Origin: Parabacteroides sp. FAFU027
GTDB taxonomy: Bacteria > Bacteroidota > Bacteroidia > Bacteroidales > UBA7332
Direction of reading: 5' to 3'
Length of the DNA: 64,000 nucleotides
Assembly (NCBI RefSeq): GCF_022808675.1
Contig: NZ_JAKZKV010000005.1
Coordinates: forward strand, 1 to 64,000
Shown: one piece after another, positions 56,471-64,000 of the stretch
Numbering within the stretch: the first letter of the stretch is position 1
Layout: every line of letters starts with the position of its first letter
Program-made: the position numbers and the translations under genes
Notes under the pieces: model-generated
Databases searched by the model: none
What the model was told of the DNA's origin: nothing
Seen by the model: only the letters and a program-made list of their open reading frames with translations

Positions 56471-58485
56471 TGGAATTTAAGATCGAATCACCATATAAAC
56501 CTACCGGAGATCAACCGGAAGCTATCGCTCAGCTCACAAAAGGGGTGCTTGAGGGTATTCCGTACCAGACCTTATTAGGTGTAACAGGGTCTGGAAAGAC
56601 TTTTACCGTTGCAAATATTATCGAAAAGGTCAACAAGCCTACGCTGATTCTGAGCCATAATAAAACTTTGGCTGCACAGCTTTATGGCGAGTTTAAGAAC
56701 TTCTTTCCGCACAATTCGGTCGAATATTTCGTCTCCTATTACGACTATTACCAACCGGAAGCCTATATCCCAACCACCGATACCTATATAGAGAAAGACC
56801 TGGCTATCAATGATGAACTGGAAAAGCTCAGACTTTCAGCTACTTCTGCCCTACTATCCGGACGTAAGGATGTGCTGGTTGTATCATCGGTTTCCTGCCT
56901 GTTTGGTATCGGAAATCCGGAAGATTTTCATAACAATGTGGTGGTAATCCAAGTGGGGCAAAAAATCACGAGAAACGCCTTTTTACGCTCTCTGGTGGAC
57001 AGTCTTTATTCGCGCAACGAAGTAGAGCTTAAGCATGGTAATTTTCGCGTAAAAGGCGATACTGTGGATATTTTCCTGGCCTATACGGATGAGATTCTAC
57101 GGGTTATTTTCTGGGGAGATGAAATAGAAACCATTGAGACAGTAGATCCTATCAGCGGATTAACGCTTTCATCTGTTGATAGTTATAATATTTATCCTGC
57201 GAATATCTTTGTAACCACTAAGGAGAGCCTGAACCGCGCCATTGGTGAAATAGAGATTGATTTAGGTAAACAGGTGGAATTTTTCCATTCTATCGGCAAA
57301 GAATACGAGGCAAAACGCATCCAGGAGCGTGTTACATACGATCTGGAGATGATAAGGGAAGTCGGCCATTGCTCCGGTATTGAGAATTATTCACGATATT
57401 TTGACGGACGTGCTCCTGGTACACGCCCTTTCTGTCTGATAGACTATTTTCCCAAAGACTTTCTGGTCGTAATTGATGAAAGCCACGTTACCATTCCTCA
57501 AATTCGGGGAATGTACGGTGGAGACCATTCCCGCAAAGTGAATCTGGTGGAATATGGGTTCCGTCTTCCGGCTGCCATTGATAACCGTCCACTTCGTTTC
57601 GAGGAATTTGAGCAATTGGCACAACAAATCATCTACGTGAGTGCTACTCCAGCTGATTATGAGCTGGTTAAATCTGAAGGTGTCGTTGTCGAACAGGTCA
57701 TTCGTCCAACCGGATTGCTGGATCCGATTATTGAAGTTCGTCCGAGTCTGAATCAGATTGACGACCTGATGGAGGAAATTCAGCTTCGAGTGGAACGTGA
57801 CGAGCGTGTACTGATTACTACGCTGACCAAACGTATGGCCGAAGAGCTGAATGCCTATCTGGGACGATTGAATTTCCGATGCAACTATATTCACTCCGAC
57901 GTGGATACGCTTGATCGTGTGCGACTGATGGAGGATTTACGTAATGGACTTTATGACATTTTGATTGGTGTGAATCTCTTACGTGAAGGTCTTGACTTGC
58001 CGGAGGTTTCGCTTGTGGCTATCCTGGATGCGGATAAAGAGGGATTTCTTCGCTCCCACCGCTCGCTGACACAGACGGCAGGACGTGCTGCACGTAACCT
58101 GAACGGGAAAGTGATCATGTATGCCGATAAAATCACCGACAGCATGCGCAAAACGATTGACGAGACCAATCGTCGTCGGGAAAAACAGCTCGCTTATAAC
58201 GAAGCTAACGGTATTACACCACAGGCTATTCAGAAGGCTCGTACTTCGATTCTGGGAGAAGATTTCAGAAAATCACATCCTGATATTTACGTGGAAAAAG
58301 AGACTATCGAAGTGGCCGCCGATCCGGTTGTTCAGTATATGGGTAAAGCTCAATTAGAGAAAGCCATCGAAAAGACCCGCAAGATGATGCAGGAAGCTGC
58401 CAAGAAGCTGGAATTCATTGAAGCAGCACAGTATCGAGACGAGATGGTCAAGCTAGAAGAGCTGGTGAAAAGCAAATTCGGCTGA
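56470..58485 (+). CDS. uvrB: Excinuclease ABC subunit B
   Basis: This 671-aa nucleotide excision repair protein loads onto damaged DNA with UvrA and recruits UvrC. The start is ATG 56470 (MEFKIESPYKPTGDQPEAI), overlapping the pspC stop. Walker A is GVTGSGKTFT near residue 37, the damage-binding beta hairpin is YYDYYQPEAYIP near 95, DESHVTIPQI near 340 is the DEAD-like box, and the C-terminal UVR motif is KLEFIEAAQYRDEM near 645. Length and motifs are complete. Confidence 0.97.
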   Translation: MEFKIESPYKPTGDQPEAIAQLTKGVLEGIPYQTLLGVTGSGKTFTVANIIEKVNKPTLILSHNKTLAAQLYGEFKNFFPHNSVEYFVSYYDYYQPEAYIPTTDTYIEKDLAINDELEKLRLSATSALLSGRKDVLVVSSVSCLFGIGNPEDFHNNVVVIQVGQKITRNAFLRSLVDSLYSRNEVELKHGNFRVKGDTVDIFLAYTDEILRVIFWGDEIETIETVDPISGLTLSSVDSYNIYPANIFVTTKESLNRAIGEIEIDLGKQVEFFHSIGKEYEAKRIQERVTYDLEMIREVGHCSGIENYSRYFDGRAPGTRPFCLIDYFPKDFLVVIDESHVTIPQIRGMYGGDHSRKVNLVEYGFRLPAAIDNRPLRFEEFEQLAQQIIYVSATPADYELVKSEGVVVEQVIRPTGLLDPIIEVRPSLNQIDDLMEEIQLRVERDERVLITTLTKRMAEELNAYLGRLNFRCNYIHSDVDTLDRVRLMEDLRNGLYDILIGVNLLREGLDLPEVSLVAILDADKEGFLRSHRSLTQTAGRAARNLNGKVIMYADKITDSMRKTIDETNRRREKQLAYNEANGITPQAIQKARTSILGEDFRKSHPDIYVEKETIEVAADPVVQYMGKAQLEKAIEKTRKMMQEAAKKLEFIEAAQYRDEMVKLEELVKSKFG

Positions 58486-58789
58486 TTTGAGTATTCTCAT
58501 CTTGTTGTAAAACCATATTTTATCCGTCAATCTTTTGAATATTCAGAGGATTGGCGGATTTTTTTATTGCAGAACCACTCATAAAGCATGTCATTTTGTT
58601 ATATGTATATAGTTTAGGACTTTATGAGGTGTAATTGCTCCATAAAAGAGCCCTACTCTATTGAAAATATACCCTTATCAGACAGATTCATTCTGAAATG
58701 TTATTCCCCTTAACTAAACCTTTTTCTAATATTCCTGTCAAACCTACTCAATGAAAACACAATATCCGTAATCCATTAATAATTAATTC
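58486..58789. other. Intergenic region after uvrB
   Basis: CCGTCAATC and GATTGGCGG (58524-58557) followed by ATTTTTTT form the uvrB terminator. The rest is AT-rich leader for the outer-membrane gene, with no clear -7 box. Confidence 0.75.
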
Positions 58790-61684
58790 ATGAAAAGAAT
58801 TGTACTTACAGCCATTTGCGCCGTGCTTTGGAGTGTGCTGCTTAATGCGCAAACCACATCAACTCCGACAACCGCTTCTACAGTTAAGTTTACAGCTACG
58901 GGGCGCATTCTGGATGCCAAAACCAAGACAGCTATCGAAGGTGCTACCGTCCGGTTGATGAAACAAGGTTCCACTGCCCTGTTAGGCGGTACTGCTACCG
59001 ATAATAACGGTACTTTTACCCTGAAAAATATTACTGTTGGCAATTATGTACTGCAAATTAGCTTTCTGGGATATAATAATGAAACACGCGTTGTAAGAGT
59101 GATTGGTTCAGCTAAACCGGTTTTCAATCTTGGTGATATTTCCCTCTCAGAGAATTCGGTCATGCTGAAAGAAGCGACAGTGGTGGGTAAAATCACAGAA
59201 ATGGTAGTAAAAGAAGATACCATTGAATACAACCCCGAAGCTTTCAAAATGCAGCCTGGAGCTGTTGTTGAAGACCTGCTGAAGCGTATCAATGGCGTGG
59301 AGATTGACTCTGAAGGTAAGATTACCGTTGCCGGGAAAGAGGTGAAAAAGGTCTATGTAGATGGGAAACAGTTCTTTGGCAACGACCCGACTATGGCTAC
59401 CAAGAACCTCACCACGGATATCATCGACAGAATTCAGGTGGTAGATAAGAAGTCTGACTTAGCTTTGCTGACCGGTATCGATGATGGTGAAAGCGAAACA
59501 GTCATCAACCTGACCATCAAGAAAGGGATGAAGAAAGGCTGGATGGTCAATGCTGAAGGTGGTCTGGGCCACGAAGTGATGGAAAGTGACAATGGTACCC
59601 GTTACCAGTCACGTGCAATGGTTAACCGCTTCCTGAATGACAGCCAGTTGTCTTTTATTGAAAATGCAAACAATATCAATGAGCGTGGCTCACGTGACTG
59701 GGGCTCAGGATTTGGTCAGCAAATGGGACGTCGCGGAGGCGGTATGAGTGCAGGTAATGGTATTACTACCTCTGATGTATTTGGAACAAACTTCGCTACA
59801 GAACTGAACAAAAAGCTGAAGATTGGTGGTAGCGCGATGTATAACCACTTTAATACTGATGCAAAGACCCGGAGCAGTACTCAGAAGCTGTTTCAAGACA
59901 GTACTTCTTTTGTCAACTCTACTGGTAATAATATAAATAACAGCAACAACCTGAATGTACAAATGAGAATGGAATACACTCCCGATTCATCATGGGCATT
60001 CGTTTTTACGCCATCGTTCAGTTATAATAAATCACACAGCGAATCAGAGTCAACCTCTGCTACTTTAGCCGGTGAAATCAGAGACTCAATCAATAGCAAG
60101 ACTGGTACTTATATCAGTGATGCTGACGGTATCAGCCTGAGCGGACAATTAGACATGTCCTATCAGTTCAAAAAGAAAGGACGTCGGTTAAGCATGAGCC
60201 TGAGTGGTGGATATAATAATAGTGATGGAGTAGCGTATAACATTTCTCAGATGATTTTCCAGAGAGCCGATTCAATATCCAATCTTGATCAACAAATCAA
60301 CAATAGTTCCGAAAGTAAGAATTACCGTTTATATGCATCCTATATGGAGCCACTCAGAACGAATCGTTTCCTGCAGCTCTCCTATTCTATAAGCAGAAAT
60401 ATCACTCAGTCAGATAAGATGACCTATAGCCGTGATGCTTTATCGGAATTGTACAATGTTCTTGATACGGCTTATAGTAAAAGCCTGTCTAACAACTTTA
60501 TCAATCAGCAATTGGGTTTAAGTTTCCGTGCTACAGAAGCCTCTTATTCATATACAATCGGGGTGGATCTTCAGCCTTCTTACAGCAAAAGTAAAAGTTA
60601 TGTGGAAGATAAAGTTAACTTTGGCAAAGAACGGAATGTAATGAACTATTCTCCGAATCTGAACTACACCTACCGCTTTAGCAAACAGCAGAACCTGCGT
60701 ATTGACTACCGTGGACGTACTTCACAGCCAAGTATTACCCAACTGGATCCCACACCGGATAACTCCAATCCACTTAATATTAAATTAGGTAACCCGGATC
60801 TGCTACCTACCTATTCAAATAATATTTCTGCCAGATATAACGACTATAACCGCGAAGCTATGCGCTCCATCATGGCCACTATTCAGGGAGGTTTTGTGGT
60901 AAATGACATCATCAATAAATCTACGTATGATGCAAATACCGGAGCACAGACAACACGTCCTGTCAATGAAAACGGAAACTGGAACATGAATGCAGGTTTG
61001 ATGGTTAACACCCCTATAGGCAAGAGTAAATTCCAGGTAAACAGCTTTGCAAATGCATCTTTCAATAATGGTATTGGATATATTTCTCTGGGTAAAAGCG
61101 ATATTGAACGAAACATATCAAAAACAATCAACTTGAATGAGAACCTGGGATTTAGCTACCGTAATGATTTTATTTATGCTCAGATCAGAGGTAATATACG
61201 TTATTCGAAAGTCGATAATAGCGTGTCTGCTCGTAAAGGTCAGGAAAATATGAGTTATGGTAGTTCATTCAATACACAAATCTATCTTCCTTACAGTTTT
61301 ACATTAGCGAGTGATTTGCGATATACCGGACAAGCTGGACTATCTACCGGATACAATAAGAATGAAACGATGTGGAATGCAGAAATCAGCAAGCAAATAC
61401 TGAATAAGAAAGGAACAATCCGCTTTAAGATGAATGATATCCTGCGTCAACAATTAAATATCAACCGTTCGGTTTCGGATATTGCTATTACCGATACTCA
61501 GTACAATACGCTTACCTCTTACTACATGATCTCGTTCAACTATCGCTTCAATACGATGGGAAACAGAAGTGGTAACCGTAACTTCCAACGTCCTGACGGT
61601 GATTTCAGACCGGATGGCGGTGGTCGTGGTGGTTTCCCCGGAGGTGGTGGCAGACCGGATGGTGGTGGCCCTGGCGGATTCTAA
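58790..61684 (+). CDS. Outer-membrane beta-barrel protein (TonB-receptor-like) with Gly-rich tail
   Basis: This 964-aa protein has a signal peptide (MKRIVLTAICAVLWSVLLNAQ), a carboxypeptidase-regulatory-like domain (ATGRILDAKTKTAIEGATVRL, about 30-115), a plug-like part (VVEDLLKRINGVEIDSEG, then KKVYVDGKQFFGNDP) and a long barrel region (about 240-930). Proteins of this outer_membrane_beta-barrel family differ from SusC importers and have no SusD partner. The final 30 residues are repeats of RPDGG and GGRGGFPGGGG, which no barrel needs and could be surface-exposed or an adhesive tail. A TonB-like gene lies convergent to it. Confidence 0.9.
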   Translation: MKRIVLTAICAVLWSVLLNAQTTSTPTTASTVKFTATGRILDAKTKTAIEGATVRLMKQGSTALLGGTATDNNGTFTLKNITVGNYVLQISFLGYNNETRVVRVIGSAKPVFNLGDISLSENSVMLKEATVVGKITEMVVKEDTIEYNPEAFKMQPGAVVEDLLKRINGVEIDSEGKITVAGKEVKKVYVDGKQFFGNDPTMATKNLTTDIIDRIQVVDKKSDLALLTGIDDGESETVINLTIKKGMKKGWMVNAEGGLGHEVMESDNGTRYQSRAMVNRFLNDSQLSFIENANNINERGSRDWGSGFGQQMGRRGGGMSAGNGITTSDVFGTNFATELNKKLKIGGSAMYNHFNTDAKTRSSTQKLFQDSTSFVNSTGNNINNSNNLNVQMRMEYTPDSSWAFVFTPSFSYNKSHSESESTSATLAGEIRDSINSKTGTYISDADGISLSGQLDMSYQFKKKGRRLSMSLSGGYNNSDGVAYNISQMIFQRADSISNLDQQINNSSESKNYRLYASYMEPLRTNRFLQLSYSISRNITQSDKMTYSRDALSELYNVLDTAYSKSLSNNFINQQLGLSFRATEASYSYTIGVDLQPSYSKSKSYVEDKVNFGKERNVMNYSPNLNYTYRFSKQQNLRIDYRGRTSQPSITQLDPTPDNSNPLNIKLGNPDLLPTYSNNISARYNDYNREAMRSIMATIQGGFVVNDIINKSTYDANTGAQTTRPVNENGNWNMNAGLMVNTPIGKSKFQVNSFANASFNNGIGYISLGKSDIERNISKTINLNENLGFSYRNDFIYAQIRGNIRYSKVDNSVSARKGQENMSYGSSFNTQIYLPYSFTLASDLRYTGQAGLSTGYNKNETMWNAEISKQILNKKGTIRFKMNDILRQQLNINRSVSDIAITDTQYNTLTSYYMISFNYRFNTMGNRSGNRNFQRPDGDFRPDGGGRGGFPGGGGRPDGGGPGGF

Positions 61685-61704
61685 TCCATTCTATTCATAA
61701 ATAC

Positions 61705-61754
61705 AAAGACGCGAAAACGCTAAGTGATTACTTAATGTTTTCGCGTCTTTTTTT
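61705..61754. terminator. Bidirectional terminator
   Basis: AAAGACGCGAAAAC and GTTTTCGCGTCTTT form a long perfect stem with a T-run, serving both convergent genes. Confidence 0.93.
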
Positions 61755-61773
61755 ATCCGATATGGGGCTGACT

Positions 61774-63138
61774 TTATTTGAGAGCAAACCGGATCGGCAG
61801 TGTAAATTTCACAGAAACATAATTCCCGCCTTGTCTTCCGGGTTTCCAAGATGGCATTTTCTGTATGACCCGAATAGACTCTTCATCAAATGAAGCTCCG
61901 ACGCTTCGTACGACTGTAATATCCTCAATTTTACCTGTATTATTAACAACAAAGGAGACTATTTCCATACCTGTAATCCCTTTTTTCTGCGCTTCTACGG
62001 GATATTTGACATTACTGGATAAAAATGACATCATCGGTCCTATTCCACCTGGAAATTCAGGCATCTCCTCTACGATAACAAAAGCCCCCGGATCATTTCT
62101 TTTATGGTCAATCGAATCAAATGCAGATTTCATAAATGGATATTTCTTATTCAGGCTGAAACTAACCGACAGATTTACCCTGGCAGATACTCTCTTGCCC
62201 TGGATCGTTGCAGGAGTCCATTTCGGCATTTTATTTACCATTTGTATAGCTGCATTATTCAGAGATTGTGTGATTCCTCTATAAACCGAAAGGTTCGTGA
62301 TTGTTCCCATACTGTCAACGATAAATTTCAAATCCACGGCGTTTGCTGTCTCTCCTTTTTCCACGTCAGTCGGATAGACAAGACTTTTACTAATGAAGTC
62401 CTTCATTTTTATGCTTCCTCCGGGAAATTCGGGTTTAAATTCTGTTTTTTCGTAGATATGCTTACGGTCAAGTCCGTTTGGGTTTGAAGAAACCGATTTT
62501 TCTTCGTCCGTTCTTTGATAAAGATAACTTCTGACATTAAACCGTACCGGAACAAATGAATATATCGACACATAATGATTGCCTTGAAGCACTGGAATCA
62601 CCCCTGGCATTGAGCGAACCAGACGAATAGCTTCCTGATCGAGAGACGGTGACAGAGAGGGCCGGACATAAAAACCGTACTTCTCACCATCGGCATTTAC
62701 CTTGAAACGTACGTGTGCTACACCTGAAAGGCTATCTTTTAGTGCATCAGCAGGGTATTGAAGATTCAAATCGATAAAATTTTCCGGAGAAAACCGTTTA
62801 TCCTGAAATCTAACTGAAGAGCTCTCATAGAGTTCTTCTCCGGTTTCCACCATTTGTGGTTTTACTCTGATCAAATGTAGCTTAGTGGTATCTGTCAATA
62901 CCGTATCCTTCACGGTAATACCTTCCAGCTCAAACTTTAACGTATCACCTTTATTCACCTGAATGGCAAACCGGTTATCAGGGAATAGATTCGATTCGTT
63001 TTTTACTTTGATTGAAATCTCTTTCAGGAGAGCACCATACATATCGACCACCATTCCTTTAAAGAGTAGTTTATTTGCATAAAGTGTAGTGCATAAGCAG
63101 GTCGAAATTAATATGCCTGCAATCGTTGTTTTTCTCAT
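61774..63138 (-). CDS. TonB-like protein with three TonB C-terminal domains
   Basis: This 454-aa protein has a signal peptide (MRKTTIAGILISTCLCTTLYA), a small carboxypeptidase-regulatory-like domain (about 22-95) and three tandem TonB_C-like domains: about 121-205 (degenerate), about 239-335 (PEFPGGSIKMKDFI) and about 359-454 (PEFPGGIGPMMSFL). Each later domain ends in MPKWTPA or MPSWKPG, typical of the family. There is no transmembrane helix with an ExbB-type histidine, so it probably does not act as a normal energy transducer. A structural or signalling part in the periplasm is more likely. Confidence 0.88.
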   Translation of the reverse strand: MRKTTIAGILISTCLCTTLYANKLLFKGMVVDMYGALLKEISIKVKNESNLFPDNRFAIQVNKGDTLKFELEGITVKDTVLTDTTKLHLIRVKPQMVETGEELYESSSVRFQDKRFSPENFIDLNLQYPADALKDSLSGVAHVRFKVNADGEKYGFYVRPSLSPSLDQEAIRLVRSMPGVIPVLQGNHYVSIYSFVPVRFNVRSYLYQRTDEEKSVSSNPNGLDRKHIYEKTEFKPEFPGGSIKMKDFISKSLVYPTDVEKGETANAVDLKFIVDSMGTITNLSVYRGITQSLNNAAIQMVNKMPKWTPATIQGKRVSARVNLSVSFSLNKKYPFMKSAFDSIDHKRNDPGAFVIVEEMPEFPGGIGPMMSFLSSNVKYPVEAQKKGITGMEIVSFVVNNTGKIEDITVVRSVGASFDEESIRVIQKMPSWKPGRQGGNYVSVKFTLPIRFALK

Positions 63139-63185
63139 TGTTACTATTGTTTGTGTGGACTTTTACTTACCTGGTGACTAGACTG

Positions 63186-63566
63186 TTATTTTAATACATA
63201 GTGAGCCAGTACCTTCTGCACATCATATACATTGACAGATTTATCAAATTGCTTGGTGATACTGGGCTGTTGTTCACTGGAGATCCAGATCTTCAGTTCG
63301 GCATCAAGGTCAAACGCCCCCGCTGTCTCTACGCTGAAACGGGTAATGCTTTTATAGGAAATGGATTTGTACTCTGTTTTGCTGCCTGTGATGCCTTGCC
63401 TGGCCACAAGGATAAGTCGCTTGTTGGTGAAGATGAAGGTATCACGGATTAGCTTAAAGCCAAGCTCAATTTCTTCTTCTTCACACAGTAGCAGACTGTA
63501 GTGTTTGTTAAGTTCTTCCAGGCTTACGGCTCCTGCGTTGCCGAGTAATGCTGAGAATAGTCCCAT
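63186..63566 (-). CDS. Bacterial PH domain protein
   Basis: This 126-aa protein is a bacterial pleckstrin-homology-like domain (YLLLCEEEEIELGFKLIRDTF-like strand order, FIFTNKRLILVARQGITGSKTEYKSISYKSI, residues about 30-75). Such small proteins bind partners or membranes; the role is unknown. It lies just downstream of the RDD gene on the same strand. Confidence 0.85.
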   Translation of the reverse strand: MGLFSALLGNAGAVSLEELNKHYSLLLCEEEEIELGFKLIRDTFIFTNKRLILVARQGITGSKTEYKSISYKSITRFSVETAGAFDLDAELKIWISSEQQPSITKQFDKSVNVYDVQKVLAHYVLK

Positions 63567-63637
63567 AGTGTAAGATTTTAGTTGGGTTGATTGTTTAATC
63601 TGGGTTTTTTCTGCTTTATGAAGGTTTCCTCAAAAAA

Positions 63638-64000
63638 TCAAGACGCAGATTCCTGCCTCTCTGCGCGGTATTCATTGACGTCAACCACGCGGGTACGGGG
63701 AAACATATCATGCCAGCCTATCCGTTCGTGTATGAGCACGGAAATAGGCTCAAACGGGATAAAACGGCAGAGGGTTCTATAGAGGGTGGTCTTGAATGAG
63801 GGCAGATTGCCGTCTTCGTCAATGACCACTGAGCGGGTAATGAATTTCCCTGCAGTCCTGCCACACGATGCCTCCCAGATCAGATAGTAGAAAAACATGA
63901 TGAGTACATTTACAAGCTGGGATGAACGAATACCTACGACTCCATCTTCGGGATAAGTTTTAAAGAAGGTTTCAAGTAAAGTGTCTTTTGCAATGAAATA
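63638..64000 (-). CDS. RDD family membrane protein (partial, runs off the window)
   Basis: The open frame continues without a stop to the window edge, so only the C-terminal 120 residues are seen. It shows SQLVNVLIMFFYYLIWEASCGRTAGKFI and TLYRTLCRFIPFEPISVL, the layout of RDD proteins with two or three membrane helices. The Met at 63898 is internal. Function of most RDD proteins is unknown; some are Na+/H+ antiporters. Confidence 0.85.
   Translation of the reverse strand, partial: YFIAKDTLLETFFKTYPEDGVVGIRSSQLVNVLIMFFYYLIWEASCGRTAGKFITRSVVIDEDGNLPSFKTTLYRTLCRFIPFEPISVLIHERIGWHDMFPRTRVVDVNEYRAERQESAS

Overview
The window is chromosomal DNA of a Bacteroidota bacterium, most likely order Bacteroidales. 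This rests on many TAnnTTTG -7 promoter boxes, few Shine-Dalgarno sites, Bacteroidales-type families (DUF6261, DUF6266, DUF2027-Smr, AMP nucleosidase, TonB/outer-membrane-barrel proteins), Bacteroidota housekeeping gene neighbourhoods and a type II-C CRISPR locus of Bacteroidota style (1500-aa Cas9, 46-nt repeats, 30-nt spacers). Genus cannot be fixed from the sequence alone.

Layout. 0-3 kb: a ROK sugar kinase and an AmtB ammonium transporter. 3.0-30.6 kb: one type II-C CRISPR-Cas locus split in two by a mobile element of about 19.86 kb. Array part A (2997-3546) ends in a repeat cut after 20 nt. Array part B (23405-23677) begins with the rest of a repeat. The 19-bp sequence TTGTGATTTGCTTTCAAAA stands at both junctions, and deleting the element restores a perfect 46-nt repeat. 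The integrase gene lies just inside the left junction, and arm-type motifs (AGAAACGG...AAGAAACG) lie in inverted orientation near both ends. After part B come cas2, cas1, a REP-associated transposase gene (RAYT) and cas9, all on the minus strand, then a divergent tracrRNA with terminator.

The element carries integrase, an unknown protein, an excisionase-like HTH protein, a DUF3987 helicase/primase-like protein, a radical SAM protein, a Bro-N/Fic fusion between remnants of a type I restriction locus (hsdM and hsdS pieces), and a compact five-gene minus-strand operon. That operon encodes an XRE regulator, two paralogous D12-class adenine methyltransferases, a McrB-like AAA+ protein and a McrC-like nuclease, which looks like a complete modification-dependent or LlaJI-like restriction system. 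Beyond it lie a pyrimidine-rich non-coding stretch, a WG-repeat protein, an unknown 213-aa protein and a DUF6266 protein. I recognise no relaxase or conjugation genes. So a defence-carrying island sits inside another defence system's memory array.

30.7-64 kb is mostly core chromosome: a DUF6261 protein; a gene-poor 1.9-kb zone with a 41-bp tandem repeat, a 204-bp MITE with 5-bp target duplication and a further inverted repeat; an AsmA-like protein; three tRNA-Arg(ACG); a patatin/beta-barrel protein; four tRNA-Pro(TGG) in exact 139-bp tandem units; then aspS, a Nif3-like gene, a zinc-ribbon protein, an HsdR_N-like protein, amn, holA, an XRE regulator, pyrK-pyrD, trmD, ligA, a DUF6913-like gene, dapA, a PatB-type aminotransferase, a DUF2027-Smr protein, pspC-uvrB, an outer-membrane beta-barrel protein, a three-domain TonB-like protein, a PH-domain protein and a partial RDD protein running off the end.
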